Notes under the pieces: model-generated
Told to the model about the DNA's origin: nothing
Database searches by the model: none
The model's input: the letters and a program-made list of their open reading frames with translations, nothing else
Made by a program: the position numbers and the translations under genes
In this document: piece by piece, positions 14,244-20,610 of the stretch
How the letters are laid out: each line of letters opens with the position of its first letter
Numbering within the stretch: position 1 is the stretch's first letter
From: Christensenella sp964494645
GTDB taxonomy: Bacteria > Bacillota > Clostridia > Christensenellales > Christensenellaceae
Assembly (NCBI GenBank): GCA_964494645.1
Contig: CAZBSH010000028.1
Span: 1 to 29,396 of the forward strand
DNA: 29,396 nt
Direction: 5' to 3'

Positions 14244-15758
14244 TTATAGCGGTCTCTTGCCGCAGATAAACCGGCTTTGGAACCAAGAACCCATACCCCT
14301 TTGAACGATCGCTCCTGAACCGGAAGAAGCATCAAGTATCTGTCCGCCGCCGAGGTAAATGCCAACGTGACCTGTTACACATACAATGTCTCCGCGTTCA
14401 AGATCATCCCAACCAACCGAAGTATAGCCGGAGTTTGCCCATCCGCTTGAAGTCATGTAACCAATACCGTTGCCGCTCTGCTGTAATGCATAATAGATGA
14501 ACCCTGAACAGTCAAACGAATCAGGTCCCTTGCCGCCAAGACGGTAAGGCTTTCCAAGCTGATCCATCGCTACGCTGATGAATGCTTCCACATTGCCCGG
14601 ATCAGCCGAGTAAGACGGCTTGGAAGGCTTGCTGCTTGAAGATCCGCCACCAGAACCGGAACCGGAGGAAGAGGAAGATCCGCCATTGCCCTTATTACCG
14701 CCGGAAGAACTGCTGTTGCCCTTATTGGAGCTGCTCTCTTCTTTCTTTTTATCTTCCGCCGCTTTTTTATCAGCTTCTACCTTCGCCAAAGAAGGCTCAG
14801 CATTATCTGAGAAGAGTACGTCCTTTGTCACACTGCCAACGCTACCGTCGTCAGTCAGACCGGACATGCGCTGGAACTCCTTCACCGCTTTTTCTGTCAT
14901 TTCACCGAAATGACCCGTTACGCTAACGTTATATCCAAGCTCTAATAATCTTTCCTGAATTTTTTCTACATCCGCACCGTCCGCGCCAAGCGCCGCCGTA
15001 TATTCCTTTGCGTCCGCAGAGAAGATAGCCGCCTGTGTTGCCGGACCCGCTGCCCCGTCAACCTCAAGCCCATGCTTGCGTTGGAATGCCTGCACCGCCA
15101 TCAAGGTGATATCACCAAAATAATCAGTGGGCTGATCCTGCGACATATAGTGCAGTTCCATCAAACGTTCCTGCAACGCCGGAACGGAAGGATCCTGCAT
15201 CCCCGCCGTAAGTGTCACATACTGCGGTGTCGGCTCAGGCGTGGGTGTTGGTTCCGGTGTTGCTGCCGGTTCTTCCACCGACTGTGCTGTAAGCGCAGTG
15301 TTTTCTTCTGTTACCTGCGTTGTCCCCTGTTCCAGTACAACCTCTTCCGGTGTAGGCGTTGCAACAGGCTCTGCCGCTGCAACAACAGGCGTTTGCTCCG
15401 GTTCAGGCGTTTGTGTCGCATCGCCGTTCGCCGCCAAAACCATAACCGGTACCATGACCGCTACAAGCGCAATCGCGATAACCGCCGTAAAACGCTTCAT
15501 GTTTACTTTCTTAGAAGCATATCTGCGAATCACACGACCTGTAGGCTGCGAGGCCGTCATGCCGCTTGTGCGCGAAGCACGCATGGGCGAAACATTGCCC
15601 GTACGCTTGACCGCCGTGTTCTGATATGTTCTGGATACTCTTCTTTTCTGAACTTTTCTCATGTTAGAGATCGTGCCGGTCATTTCCGACAGTTTGCCTT
15701 TTACGGTGCCAACCGTCTTTAAAAGACCATCCTTAACATTAGATATAATACTTTTCAT
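14244..15758 (-). CDS. NlpC/P60 peptidoglycan endopeptidase with two PG-binding domains
   Basis: A protein of 504 residues. Residues 1-86 are a basic, Ser/Thr/Arg-rich segment, unusually long before a signal or anchor helix at about 90-110. A Pro/Thr/Glu-rich linker (about 115-180) leads to two PG_binding_1 repeats: about 186-246 (VPALQERLMELHY, AVQAFQRKHGLEVDG) and 262-317 (VEKIQERLLELGY, AVKEFQRMSGLTDDG). A charged stretch and a Ser/Gly/Asn-rich linker (342-382) follow. The C-terminal NlpC/P60 domain (388-504) has Cys417 in DCSGF and His464 in GHVGIYLGGG, with Asp476 as a possible third residue. It should cut stem-peptide bonds in the wall. The start at 15758 has GAGGAG six bases upstream; the alternative Met87 has no such site. 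It has its own promoter and terminator. Confidence 0.94.
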   Translation of the reverse strand: MKSIISNVKDGLLKTVGTVKGKLSEMTGTISNMRKVQKRRVSRTYQNTAVKRTGNVSPMRASRTSGMTASQPTGRVIRRYASKKVNMKRFTAVIAIALVAVMVPVMVLAANGDATQTPEPEQTPVVAAAEPVATPTPEEVVLEQGTTQVTEENTALTAQSVEEPAATPEPTPTPEPTPQYVTLTAGMQDPSVPALQERLMELHYMSQDQPTDYFGDITLMAVQAFQRKHGLEVDGAAGPATQAAIFSADAKEYTAALGADGADVEKIQERLLELGYNVSVTGHFGEMTEKAVKEFQRMSGLTDDGSVGSVTKDVLFSDNAEPSLAKVEADKKAAEDKKKEESSSNKGNSSSSGGNKGNGGSSSSSGSGSGGGSSSSKPSKPSYSADPGNVEAFISVAMDQLGKPYRLGGKGPDSFDCSGFIYYALQQSGNGIGYMTSSGWANSGYTSVGWDDLERGDIVCVTGHVGIYLGGGQILDASSGSGAIVQRGMGSWFQSRFICGKRPL

Positions 15759-15818
15759 ATTACGCTCCTCTGTTTTTTACTCGTCATGAGTTTATGCCTA
15801 ATTCTATAACTTTGGTTT

Positions 15819-15847
15819 ATTATACAACTTTGTTTTTTATTTGTAAA
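15819..15847 (-). promoter_or_regulatory. Promoter of the NlpC/P60 gene
   Basis: On the minus strand TTTACA (15847-15842, five of six), a 17-base spacer and a perfect TATAAT (15824-15819). Transcription would start near 15812, giving a leader of about 54 bases. The rest of 15759-15898 is AT-rich and shows no other clear element. Confidence 0.75.
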
Positions 15848-15898
15848 TAGTTTTGTAATAAATATTTAATAAATTTCCTGTGCAGCACTGTGTAAATT

Positions 15899-16579
15899 TT
15901 ATTTTTTTGGATCGCAGCTAAGGCTTTCCTTCTCCCCTATTGGGCAAACTGCCATGCAAATCCCGCATACCGCGCCACGTCCAATTGCCTGATATGCCTG
16001 TTTCATATGCTTGCTGCATTTTTGCGCGTCCATCATTTTCCGCAGAGGCTCGTCTTCGCTCCATTGCCTGCCGTAAAGCGCGCCGCACGGACATACGCGG
16101 ACGCACAGTCCACAATGCGTACATGGATTTTCTGCCGGCGAAGACACTTTGAGCGGCAGATCGGTAAGCACTGTGCACAGCCTTATCCTGCATCCGTATT
16201 CACGCGTCACAAACAAATCATTATCACCGATCCCGCCAAGACCGCATAATCGGGCGACCGCTTTATGTGACAGCAGCCCCCTGTATCCATCGTCGCTTAC
16301 CGACTGTGATGCCGGAATATAGCAAGCGTCATATCCTGCCCGTTTGATTGCCTGAACAAGCAAAAACGCAGTTTGATCTAAGAATGCGTTGCATGTCCTA
16401 TAATGATGGAAATATGTTTTTGTCGGTCCGCTTACAATATCATTGATCACCGCATCCGGCAACGGAACAGCAAACGAGATCGCGTAACCCAGTCCTCCGA
16501 CAACACGCAACTCTTCCGGGAGCAATGTACTCCCGTATACGCTGATAAATTGCGCATCCAGTATTTGTTCGTAATTCAC
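15899..16579 (-). CDS. QueG-like double-cluster 4Fe-4S protein
   Basis: A protein of 226 residues from a GTG start at 16579. It resembles the C-terminal two thirds of epoxyqueuosine reductase (QueG) and the small QueG-like Fe-S proteins of Clostridia: VVGGLGYAISFAVPLPD, LCGLGGIGDNDLFVTREYG, then two [4Fe-4S] motifs. The first is Cys153-x2-Cys156-x2-Cys159-x3-Cys163, and the second is Cys188 with Cys205-x2-Cys208-x3-Cys212. The GTG lies two bases after the stop of the oadG-like gene and has only a weak purine-rich site, so translation may depend on coupling; a longer frame reaching 16678 is open but overlaps that gene. The family is known for redox chemistry with cobalamin, but the true QueG enzyme is longer (near 300-380 residues), so a different electron-transfer role is likely. 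It is last in the oadB operon. Confidence 0.8.
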   Translation of the reverse strand: MNYEQILDAQFISVYGSTLLPEELRVVGGLGYAISFAVPLPDAVINDIVSGPTKTYFHHYRTCNAFLDQTAFLLVQAIKRAGYDACYIPASQSVSDDGYRGLLSHKAVARLCGLGGIGDNDLFVTREYGCRIRLCTVLTDLPLKVSSPAENPCTHCGLCVRVCPCGALYGRQWSEDEPLRKMMDAQKCSKHMKQAYQAIGRGAVCGICMAVCPIGEKESLSCDPKK

Positions 16580-16581
16580 GC

Positions 16582-16713
16582 TTATTGTTTCTGCTTCTTC
16601 TTTGTCACTTTGTTCATGATCATAACAACGATACAAATCGCGGCGATCACGACAAAGATGGAAAGCATTCCCTTCCACATCAGGTCAAGAGACCCCATTA
16701 CCACTTCGTTCAT
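16582..16713 (-). CDS. OadG-like small decarboxylase membrane subunit
   Basis: A protein of 43 residues: MNEVVMGSLDLMWKGM, then a membrane helix (SIFVVIAAICIVVMIM, about 17-32) and a basic tail NKVTKKKQKQ. Short proteins of this form, with an MxGxxxMxxGM-type start, one helix and a Lys-rich tail, are the gamma (OadG-like) subunits of Na+-translocating decarboxylases, which hold the complex together. GGAAGG stands five bases before the ATG at 16713. It starts 16 bases after the stop of the beta subunit gene, which strongly supports the call. The gene overlaps the upstream extension of the next reading frame, so it is easily missed. Confidence 0.82.
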   Translation of the reverse strand: MNEVVMGSLDLMWKGMLSIFVVIAAICIVVMIMNKVTKKKQKQ

Positions 16714-16729
16714 ATCTGCCTTCCTTTCC

Positions 16730-17866
16730 CTACATCATGATCGGTACAAGACCGAGGATTACACCACCCGCAACAACCGAAGCGATCTGCCCTGAAACGT
16801 TTGCGCCTACCGCGAACATCAACAGATGGTTTTGATTGTTTGCTTCAAGCCCCATTTTTTGAACCACACGCGCAGACATCGGGAACGCCGAAATCCCTGC
16901 AGCGCCAATCATCGGGTTCATCTTCTTTTTGCTGAATACATTAATCAGCTTTGCAAACATAACACCTGCGATCGTATCGAAGAAGAACGCCACAAGCCCA
17001 AGCCCCATAATCATCAGCGTTTGGATATTTACGAAATTTTCCGCCTTCATCGTGGAAGCAATCGTGATACCCAACAATAATGTGATCAAGTTTACGAGCA
17101 CCTTAGATGCCGTATCAGAAAGCGAATCCAATACACCGCATTCACGCAGCAGATTACCGAACATCAGGAATCCAACCAGCGCGATGGAGGCAGGTGCCAC
17201 CAACCCTGCGATCATCGTTACAACGACCGGAAAAAGTATCTTCGCGATTTTTGGAATATCTTCGCCATGATATTCCATTTTGATGGCGCGCTCTTTTTTA
17301 GTTGTGACCAATTTGATGGCCATCGGTTGTATGATAGGCACAAGCGCCATATAAGAATAGGCCGCAACAGCGATCGGACCGACAAAATTACTGCCCAGTA
17401 CCTGTGATACCAGAATGGACGTCGGACCGTCTGCCGCACCGATGATGCCCACCGAAGCCGCGTCCGGCAACGAAAACCCAAGCGCAGCGGCGGCCGTAAT
17501 CGTAGCAAAAATACCAAACTGCGCCGCTGCGCCGAAAAACAGCAGCTTTGGATTTTTTAGCAATGGACCAAAGTCGATCATTGCGCCGATCCCAATAAAG
17601 AGCAGCAGCGGCATTGCCTCTGAAGCCTCAATCCCTACGCTGAACAACCAGTCCACAATCCCGTTTACATTGCCGATTCCCGCCATCACCTGATCAACAG
17701 CGCCCGAAAGCGGTATATTGACAAGAATCGCGCCAAAGCCAATCGGCAGCAAAAGCGCCGGCTCCAACTTTTTGGAAATCGCAAGATAGATCAGCAAACC
17801 ACCTACAGCGAACATCACGACCTGTTGCCATGTAAGCGACATCATTCCATTGATAAGAAATTCCAT
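16730..17866 (-). CDS. Sodium-translocating decarboxylase beta subunit (OadB/GcdB type)
   Basis: A protein of 378 residues with about ten membrane helices. It is the carboxybiotin decarboxylase subunit of the Na+-pumping oxaloacetate, glutaconyl-CoA or methylmalonyl-CoA decarboxylases: it releases CO2 from carboxybiotin and exports Na+. Hallmarks are PLLLFIGIGAMIDFGPLL, the core loop GIIGAADGPTSILVSQ with its conserved Asp, AYSYMALVPIIQPM, and near the end GISAFPMSARVVQ and LLMFAVGANVSGQIASVVAGG. The start at 17866 is supported by AAGGAG six bases upstream; the earlier in-frame ATG at 17887 has none. The gamma subunit follows directly, but the carboxyltransferase (alpha) and biotin carrier genes are not in the window, so the substrate cannot be told. 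A promoter is at 17920-17947. Confidence 0.95.
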   Translation of the reverse strand: MEFLINGMMSLTWQQVVMFAVGGLLIYLAISKKLEPALLLPIGFGAILVNIPLSGAVDQVMAGIGNVNGIVDWLFSVGIEASEAMPLLLFIGIGAMIDFGPLLKNPKLLFFGAAAQFGIFATITAAAALGFSLPDAASVGIIGAADGPTSILVSQVLGSNFVGPIAVAAYSYMALVPIIQPMAIKLVTTKKERAIKMEYHGEDIPKIAKILFPVVVTMIAGLVAPASIALVGFLMFGNLLRECGVLDSLSDTASKVLVNLITLLLGITIASTMKAENFVNIQTLMIMGLGLVAFFFDTIAGVMFAKLINVFSKKKMNPMIGAAGISAFPMSARVVQKMGLEANNQNHLLMFAVGANVSGQIASVVAGGVILGLVPIMM

Positions 17867-17909
17867 CAGGTTCTCCTTTATGTTCATTAAATATAAATAT
17901 GAAGTAAAA

Positions 17910-17923
17910 TACCGTTAACAGTA
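17910..17923. promoter_or_regulatory. Candidate operator at the oadB-type promoter
   Basis: TACCGTTAACAGTA is a 14-base near-perfect palindrome (one symmetric mismatch pair) centred on GTTAAC. It overlaps the -10 box of the oadB-type promoter by four bases, a place where a repressor would block RNA polymerase. No regulator is next to the operon. Confidence 0.35.
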
Positions 17924-17947
17924 TATCATTGAATGCTTTTTTTTCAA
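17920..17947 (-). promoter_or_regulatory. Extended -10 promoter of the oadB operon
   Basis: On the minus strand TTGAAA (17947-17942), a 16-base spacer ending in TGA, and TATACT (17925-17920). The mRNA leader before the ATG at 17866 would be about 46 bases. Confidence 0.68.
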
Positions 17948-17979
17948 ACCGCTTTTCTGCTTTTTTTGACAAATTTTCT

Positions 17980-18008
17980 TTTTCACGCTCCGTTTTTCGT
18001 GCTATACT
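17980..18008 (+). promoter_or_regulatory. Extended -10 promoter of the flavodoxin-like gene
   Basis: TATACT at 18003-18008 is preceded by TGC, an extended -10. The -35 at 17980-17985 is TTTTCA (four of six) with a 17-base spacer. Transcription would start near 18015, with AAAGGAG further down before the ATG at 18044. Confidence 0.58.
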
Positions 18009-18043
18009 GAACATATCATACGTTTTTCAAAGGAGTACAGCTT

Positions 18044-18619
18044 ATGAAAGTCGTCGCTTTTAACGGAAGCCCGCGTAAAGATGGAAATACCTATCACAGC
18101 CTAAAAATGGTATGCGATGAACTGAATGCACACGGCATAGATACACACATTGTGCAAGTTGGCGGAAATTTGCTGTACGGCTGCCTTGACTGCAGGGTAT
18201 GCATGCACGTACATAACAACAAATGCGCCATTGAAAAAGATAAGATGAACGATTTTATTGCAGCAGCAAACGAAGCCGATGGTATCCTGATCGGGTCCCC
18301 CGTCTATTTTGGCAGTATGACGACTGAAACCAAGGCGCTTATAGACCGCCTTGGGCGTATCACGCGCGAAAACGGTTATACTTTAAAAAACAAACCTGCC
18401 GCCGCAGTCGTAGCTGCGCGCCGCGCAGGTTCTAATTTTACGATGGCTGCCATCAATTACCTCTTTACCATCAATCAAATGCCCATTGTCAGCTCTTCCT
18501 ATTGGAACTTTACAATGGCATGCGAAAAGGACGAATGGAAAGAGGATACGGAAGCAGCCGGGACTTTAAAAACGCTTGGCGAAAATATGGCGTATATGCT
18601 GGATCAATTTTCAAAATAG
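18044..18619 (+). CDS. Flavodoxin-fold NAD(P)H-dependent FMN reductase family protein
   Basis: A protein of 191 residues with the flavodoxin-like fold. MKVVAFNGSPRKDGNT is the first strand and FMN phosphate-binding loop (GSPRKDGNT at 8-16). GCLDCRVCM (about 46-54) is a Cys-rich loop typical of the iron-sulfur flavoprotein/NADPH-dependent FMN reductase group. GSPVYFGSMTTETKALIDRLGR (about 85-106) is the second flavin loop and following helix. Such proteins shuttle electrons from NAD(P)H to FMN, quinones or other acceptors in the cytosol. With few Cys in the loop a full [4Fe-4S] cluster is not certain. GGAG stands eight bases before the ATG. It is a single-gene unit with its own promoter and terminator, divergent from oadB. 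The physiological acceptor is unknown. Confidence 0.92.
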   Translation: MKVVAFNGSPRKDGNTYHSLKMVCDELNAHGIDTHIVQVGGNLLYGCLDCRVCMHVHNNKCAIEKDKMNDFIAAANEADGILIGSPVYFGSMTTETKALIDRLGRITRENGYTLKNKPAAAVVAARRAGSNFTMAAINYLFTINQMPIVSSSYWNFTMACEKDEWKEDTEAAGTLKTLGENMAYMLDQFSK

Positions 18620-18630
18620 TCACTATACTG

Positions 18631-18658
18631 AAAAAAACGGCATTTCTGCCGTTTTTTT
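18631..18658. terminator. Bidirectional terminator between the flavodoxin-like gene and typA
   Basis: A hairpin with stem ACGGCA/TGCCGT and loop TTTC is flanked by seven A and seven T, so it can stop transcription in both directions. It lies 11 bases past the plus-strand stop and 35 bases past the typA stop on the minus strand. Confidence 0.93.
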
Positions 18659-18693
18659 GCTTTTTGTTCCCCAAACTTTTTATGATCCCTCTA

Positions 18694-20508
18694 TTACTTT
18701 TTATTGGACTTCATGCGTTGTTGATGATCCAATATTCTCTTTCTGATTCTCAGATTGCTTGGCGTTACCTCTAAAAGCTCGTCATCCCCCAAAAACTCGA
18801 GCATTTCCTCTAAGCTCATATTACGCGGCGGAACAAGGCGCAACGCGTCATCGCTGCCTGACGCACGTACATTAGATGCGTGCTTTTTCTTGCATACATT
18901 TACAACAAGGTCTTCGTTTTTGGGCGAGCAACCTACAACCATCCCCATATATACGGGAATCCCCGCGCCAATAAACAATGTACCGCGCTCTTGTGCATTA
19001 TAAAGTCCATATGTGACAGACTCTCCTGTCTCGAACGCAACCAGCGAACCCAGAGATCTCTTGTCGATATCCCCTTTATAGGGTTCGTATCCATCAAACA
19101 CGGTATTGAGTATCCCCTCGCCGCGCGTGTCCGTCAAAAATTCACTGCGATAGCCAAACAACCCGCGCGCCGGGATTTTAAACTCGATGCGCATGCGCTC
19201 TCCCTGTGGCGTCATATGAACCATTTCAGATTTTCTCGACCCCAGCTTTTCAATGACGCTGCCCACGCTCTCCGCGGGAACATCCACAAGAAGCCTCTCG
19301 ATCGGCTCACACATGTGTCCGTCGATCGTTTTATAAAGCACTTTTGGCGCACCTACCTGAAATTCATATCCTTCACGGCGCATCGTCTCAATCAGGATGG
19401 AGAGATGCATTTCTCCGCGTCCAAGGACGCGGAACGTTTCCGCCCTGTCCGTCTCATGCACCGCAAGCGATACATCTTTTCTGAGCTCACTCAGCAGCCG
19501 CTCACGCAAATGGCGCGATGTCACGAACTTGCCGTCTCGTCCCGCAAACGGACTGTCATTTACTGAAAACGTCATCTCAACCGTCGGCTCTGAAATCTTT
19601 ACAAAGGGAATCGGCTCAAATTCATACTGTGCGCATACAGTGTTTCCTATGTTAACGCTCTCCAATCCGGAAAACGCAACGATGTCTCCTGCCTTCGCGC
19701 TTTCCACAGGCACACGTTTTAACCCATCGTACTGGTAGATCGCCGTCACCTTGCCGTTTGTACACAAATCCTCCGCATGATAATCACACAACGAAACTTC
19801 CTGCCCCTGCTTGATCGATCCGCGCTCAATGCGCCCGACAGCGATTCTTCCAACGTACTCGTTATAGTCGATCGACGAAACAAGCATTTGCAATGGGGCG
19901 TCTTCGTCTCCTTGCGGCGCGGGAATATAACTCAAGATCGTATCGAACAACGGTTTCAAGTCTTCACCCGGCGCATTGGGCTCCATCGTCGCCGTGCCTT
20001 CCCTGCCCGAACAATAGACGATCGGGCTATCCAATTGCTCATCTGTCGCGTCAAGCTCCAGCAAAAGCTCCAGCACCTCGTCTCCGACATCGTTTAAACG
20101 CGCGTCCGGTCTATCCATCTTATTTACAACAATGATCACGCGATGATTGAGTTCCAGCGCCTTTTGCAACACGAATCGTGTTTGCGGCATCGGTCCTTCA
20201 AACGCGTCTACAAGAAGAACGACCCCATTCACCATCTTGAGCACACGTTCCACTTCTCCGCCAAAGTCAGCATGACCGGGCGTATCCACAATATTGATCT
20301 TTACATTATTATAATAAGTCGCGGTGTTCTTCGCGAGGATCGTAATCCCTCGTTCCCGCTCCAAATCTCCCGAATCCATCACGCGATCCGCAACTACCTG
20401 ATTATCGCGGAAGCTTCCGCCCTGCTTGAGCATTTCATCTACCAGCGTCGTCTTGCCGTGGTCTACATGCGCAATGATCGCAATATTCCTTAAATCATCT
20501 CTAACCAA
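18694..20508 (-). CDS. typA: Ribosome-binding translational GTPase TypA/BipA
   Basis: A protein of 604 residues, the normal length. The GTPase motifs are complete: AHVDHGKTT (G1, residues 13-21), the RERGITILAKNTA switch, DTPGHADFGGEV (G3) and NKMDRPDAR (G4). The EF-G-like domains follow, with GRGEMHLSILIETMRREGYEF and the TypA C-terminal region (YEPYKGDI, then a Lys/Arg-rich end). It binds the 70S ribosome at the EF-G site and acts in stress adaptation and large-subunit assembly. The start is a TTG at 20508, which gives the usual family N-terminus (VRDDLRNIAIIAH). The site AAAGGAG is 11 bases before it, rather far; an ATG ten bases upstream is in another frame and stops after five codons. 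A promoter is at 20544-20572. Confidence 0.97.
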   Translation of the reverse strand: MVRDDLRNIAIIAHVDHGKTTLVDEMLKQGGSFRDNQVVADRVMDSGDLERERGITILAKNTATYYNNVKINIVDTPGHADFGGEVERVLKMVNGVVLLVDAFEGPMPQTRFVLQKALELNHRVIIVVNKMDRPDARLNDVGDEVLELLLELDATDEQLDSPIVYCSGREGTATMEPNAPGEDLKPLFDTILSYIPAPQGDEDAPLQMLVSSIDYNEYVGRIAVGRIERGSIKQGQEVSLCDYHAEDLCTNGKVTAIYQYDGLKRVPVESAKAGDIVAFSGLESVNIGNTVCAQYEFEPIPFVKISEPTVEMTFSVNDSPFAGRDGKFVTSRHLRERLLSELRKDVSLAVHETDRAETFRVLGRGEMHLSILIETMRREGYEFQVGAPKVLYKTIDGHMCEPIERLLVDVPAESVGSVIEKLGSRKSEMVHMTPQGERMRIEFKIPARGLFGYRSEFLTDTRGEGILNTVFDGYEPYKGDIDKRSLGSLVAFETGESVTYGLYNAQERGTLFIGAGIPVYMGMVVGCSPKNEDLVVNVCKKKHASNVRASGSDDALRLVPPRNMSLEEMLEFLGDDELLEVTPSNLRIRKRILDHQQRMKSNKK

Positions 20509-20543
20509 TTTTTTTCATTCTCCTTTATTTTCACAAATAATTT

Positions 20544-20572
20544 ATTATATATCAAAATACGCATGAAATCAA
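20544..20572 (-). promoter_or_regulatory. Promoter of typA
   Basis: On the minus strand TTGATT (20572-20567), a 17-base spacer and a perfect TATAAT (20549-20544). It lies 36 bases before the TTG start. The divergent U32 gene has its -10 box only 27 bases beyond this -35. Confidence 0.72.
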
Positions 20573-20598
20573 GAGAATCCACGGTTGACACACTGTTG

Positions 20599-20604
20599 TA
20601 TAAT
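20599..20604 (+). promoter_or_regulatory. -10 box of the U32 gene, predicting a leaderless mRNA
   Basis: A perfect TATAAT ends six bases before the ATG at 20611, with no Shine-Dalgarno site between. Transcription would start on or near the ATG. No good -35 exists at 16-18 bases; a TTGACA at 20585-20590 is only eight bases away and cannot serve. Confidence 0.45.
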
Positions 20605-20610
20605 ACTCTT

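Noticed and set aside
14620..14740. Ser/Gly and Pro/Thr repeats in the NlpC/P60 gene as DNA repeats
   Set aside because: They are low-complexity linkers within one reading frame and do not form regular repeat units.
15072..15722. A plus-strand frame of 216 codons
   Set aside because: It is antisense to the NlpC/P60 gene; the Arg/Cys-rich product reflects the opposite-strand Pro/Thr/Ala-rich codons.
16580..16678. A longer start for the QueG-like gene
   Set aside because: The extension overlaps the oadG-like gene in another frame and has no similarity to the family; the GTG at 16579 fits better.
17966..18008. TTGACA at 17966-17971 as the -35 of the flavodoxin-like gene
   Set aside because: The distance to the TATACT box is 31 bases; the extended -10 element explains the promoter better.
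18880..19566. A plus-strand frame of 228 codons
   Set aside because: It is antisense to typA, whose sense frame is fully conserved.
20585..20604. TTGACA with TATAAT before the U32 gene as a full promoter
   Set aside because: The spacer is only eight bases, too short for sigma-A RNA polymerase.
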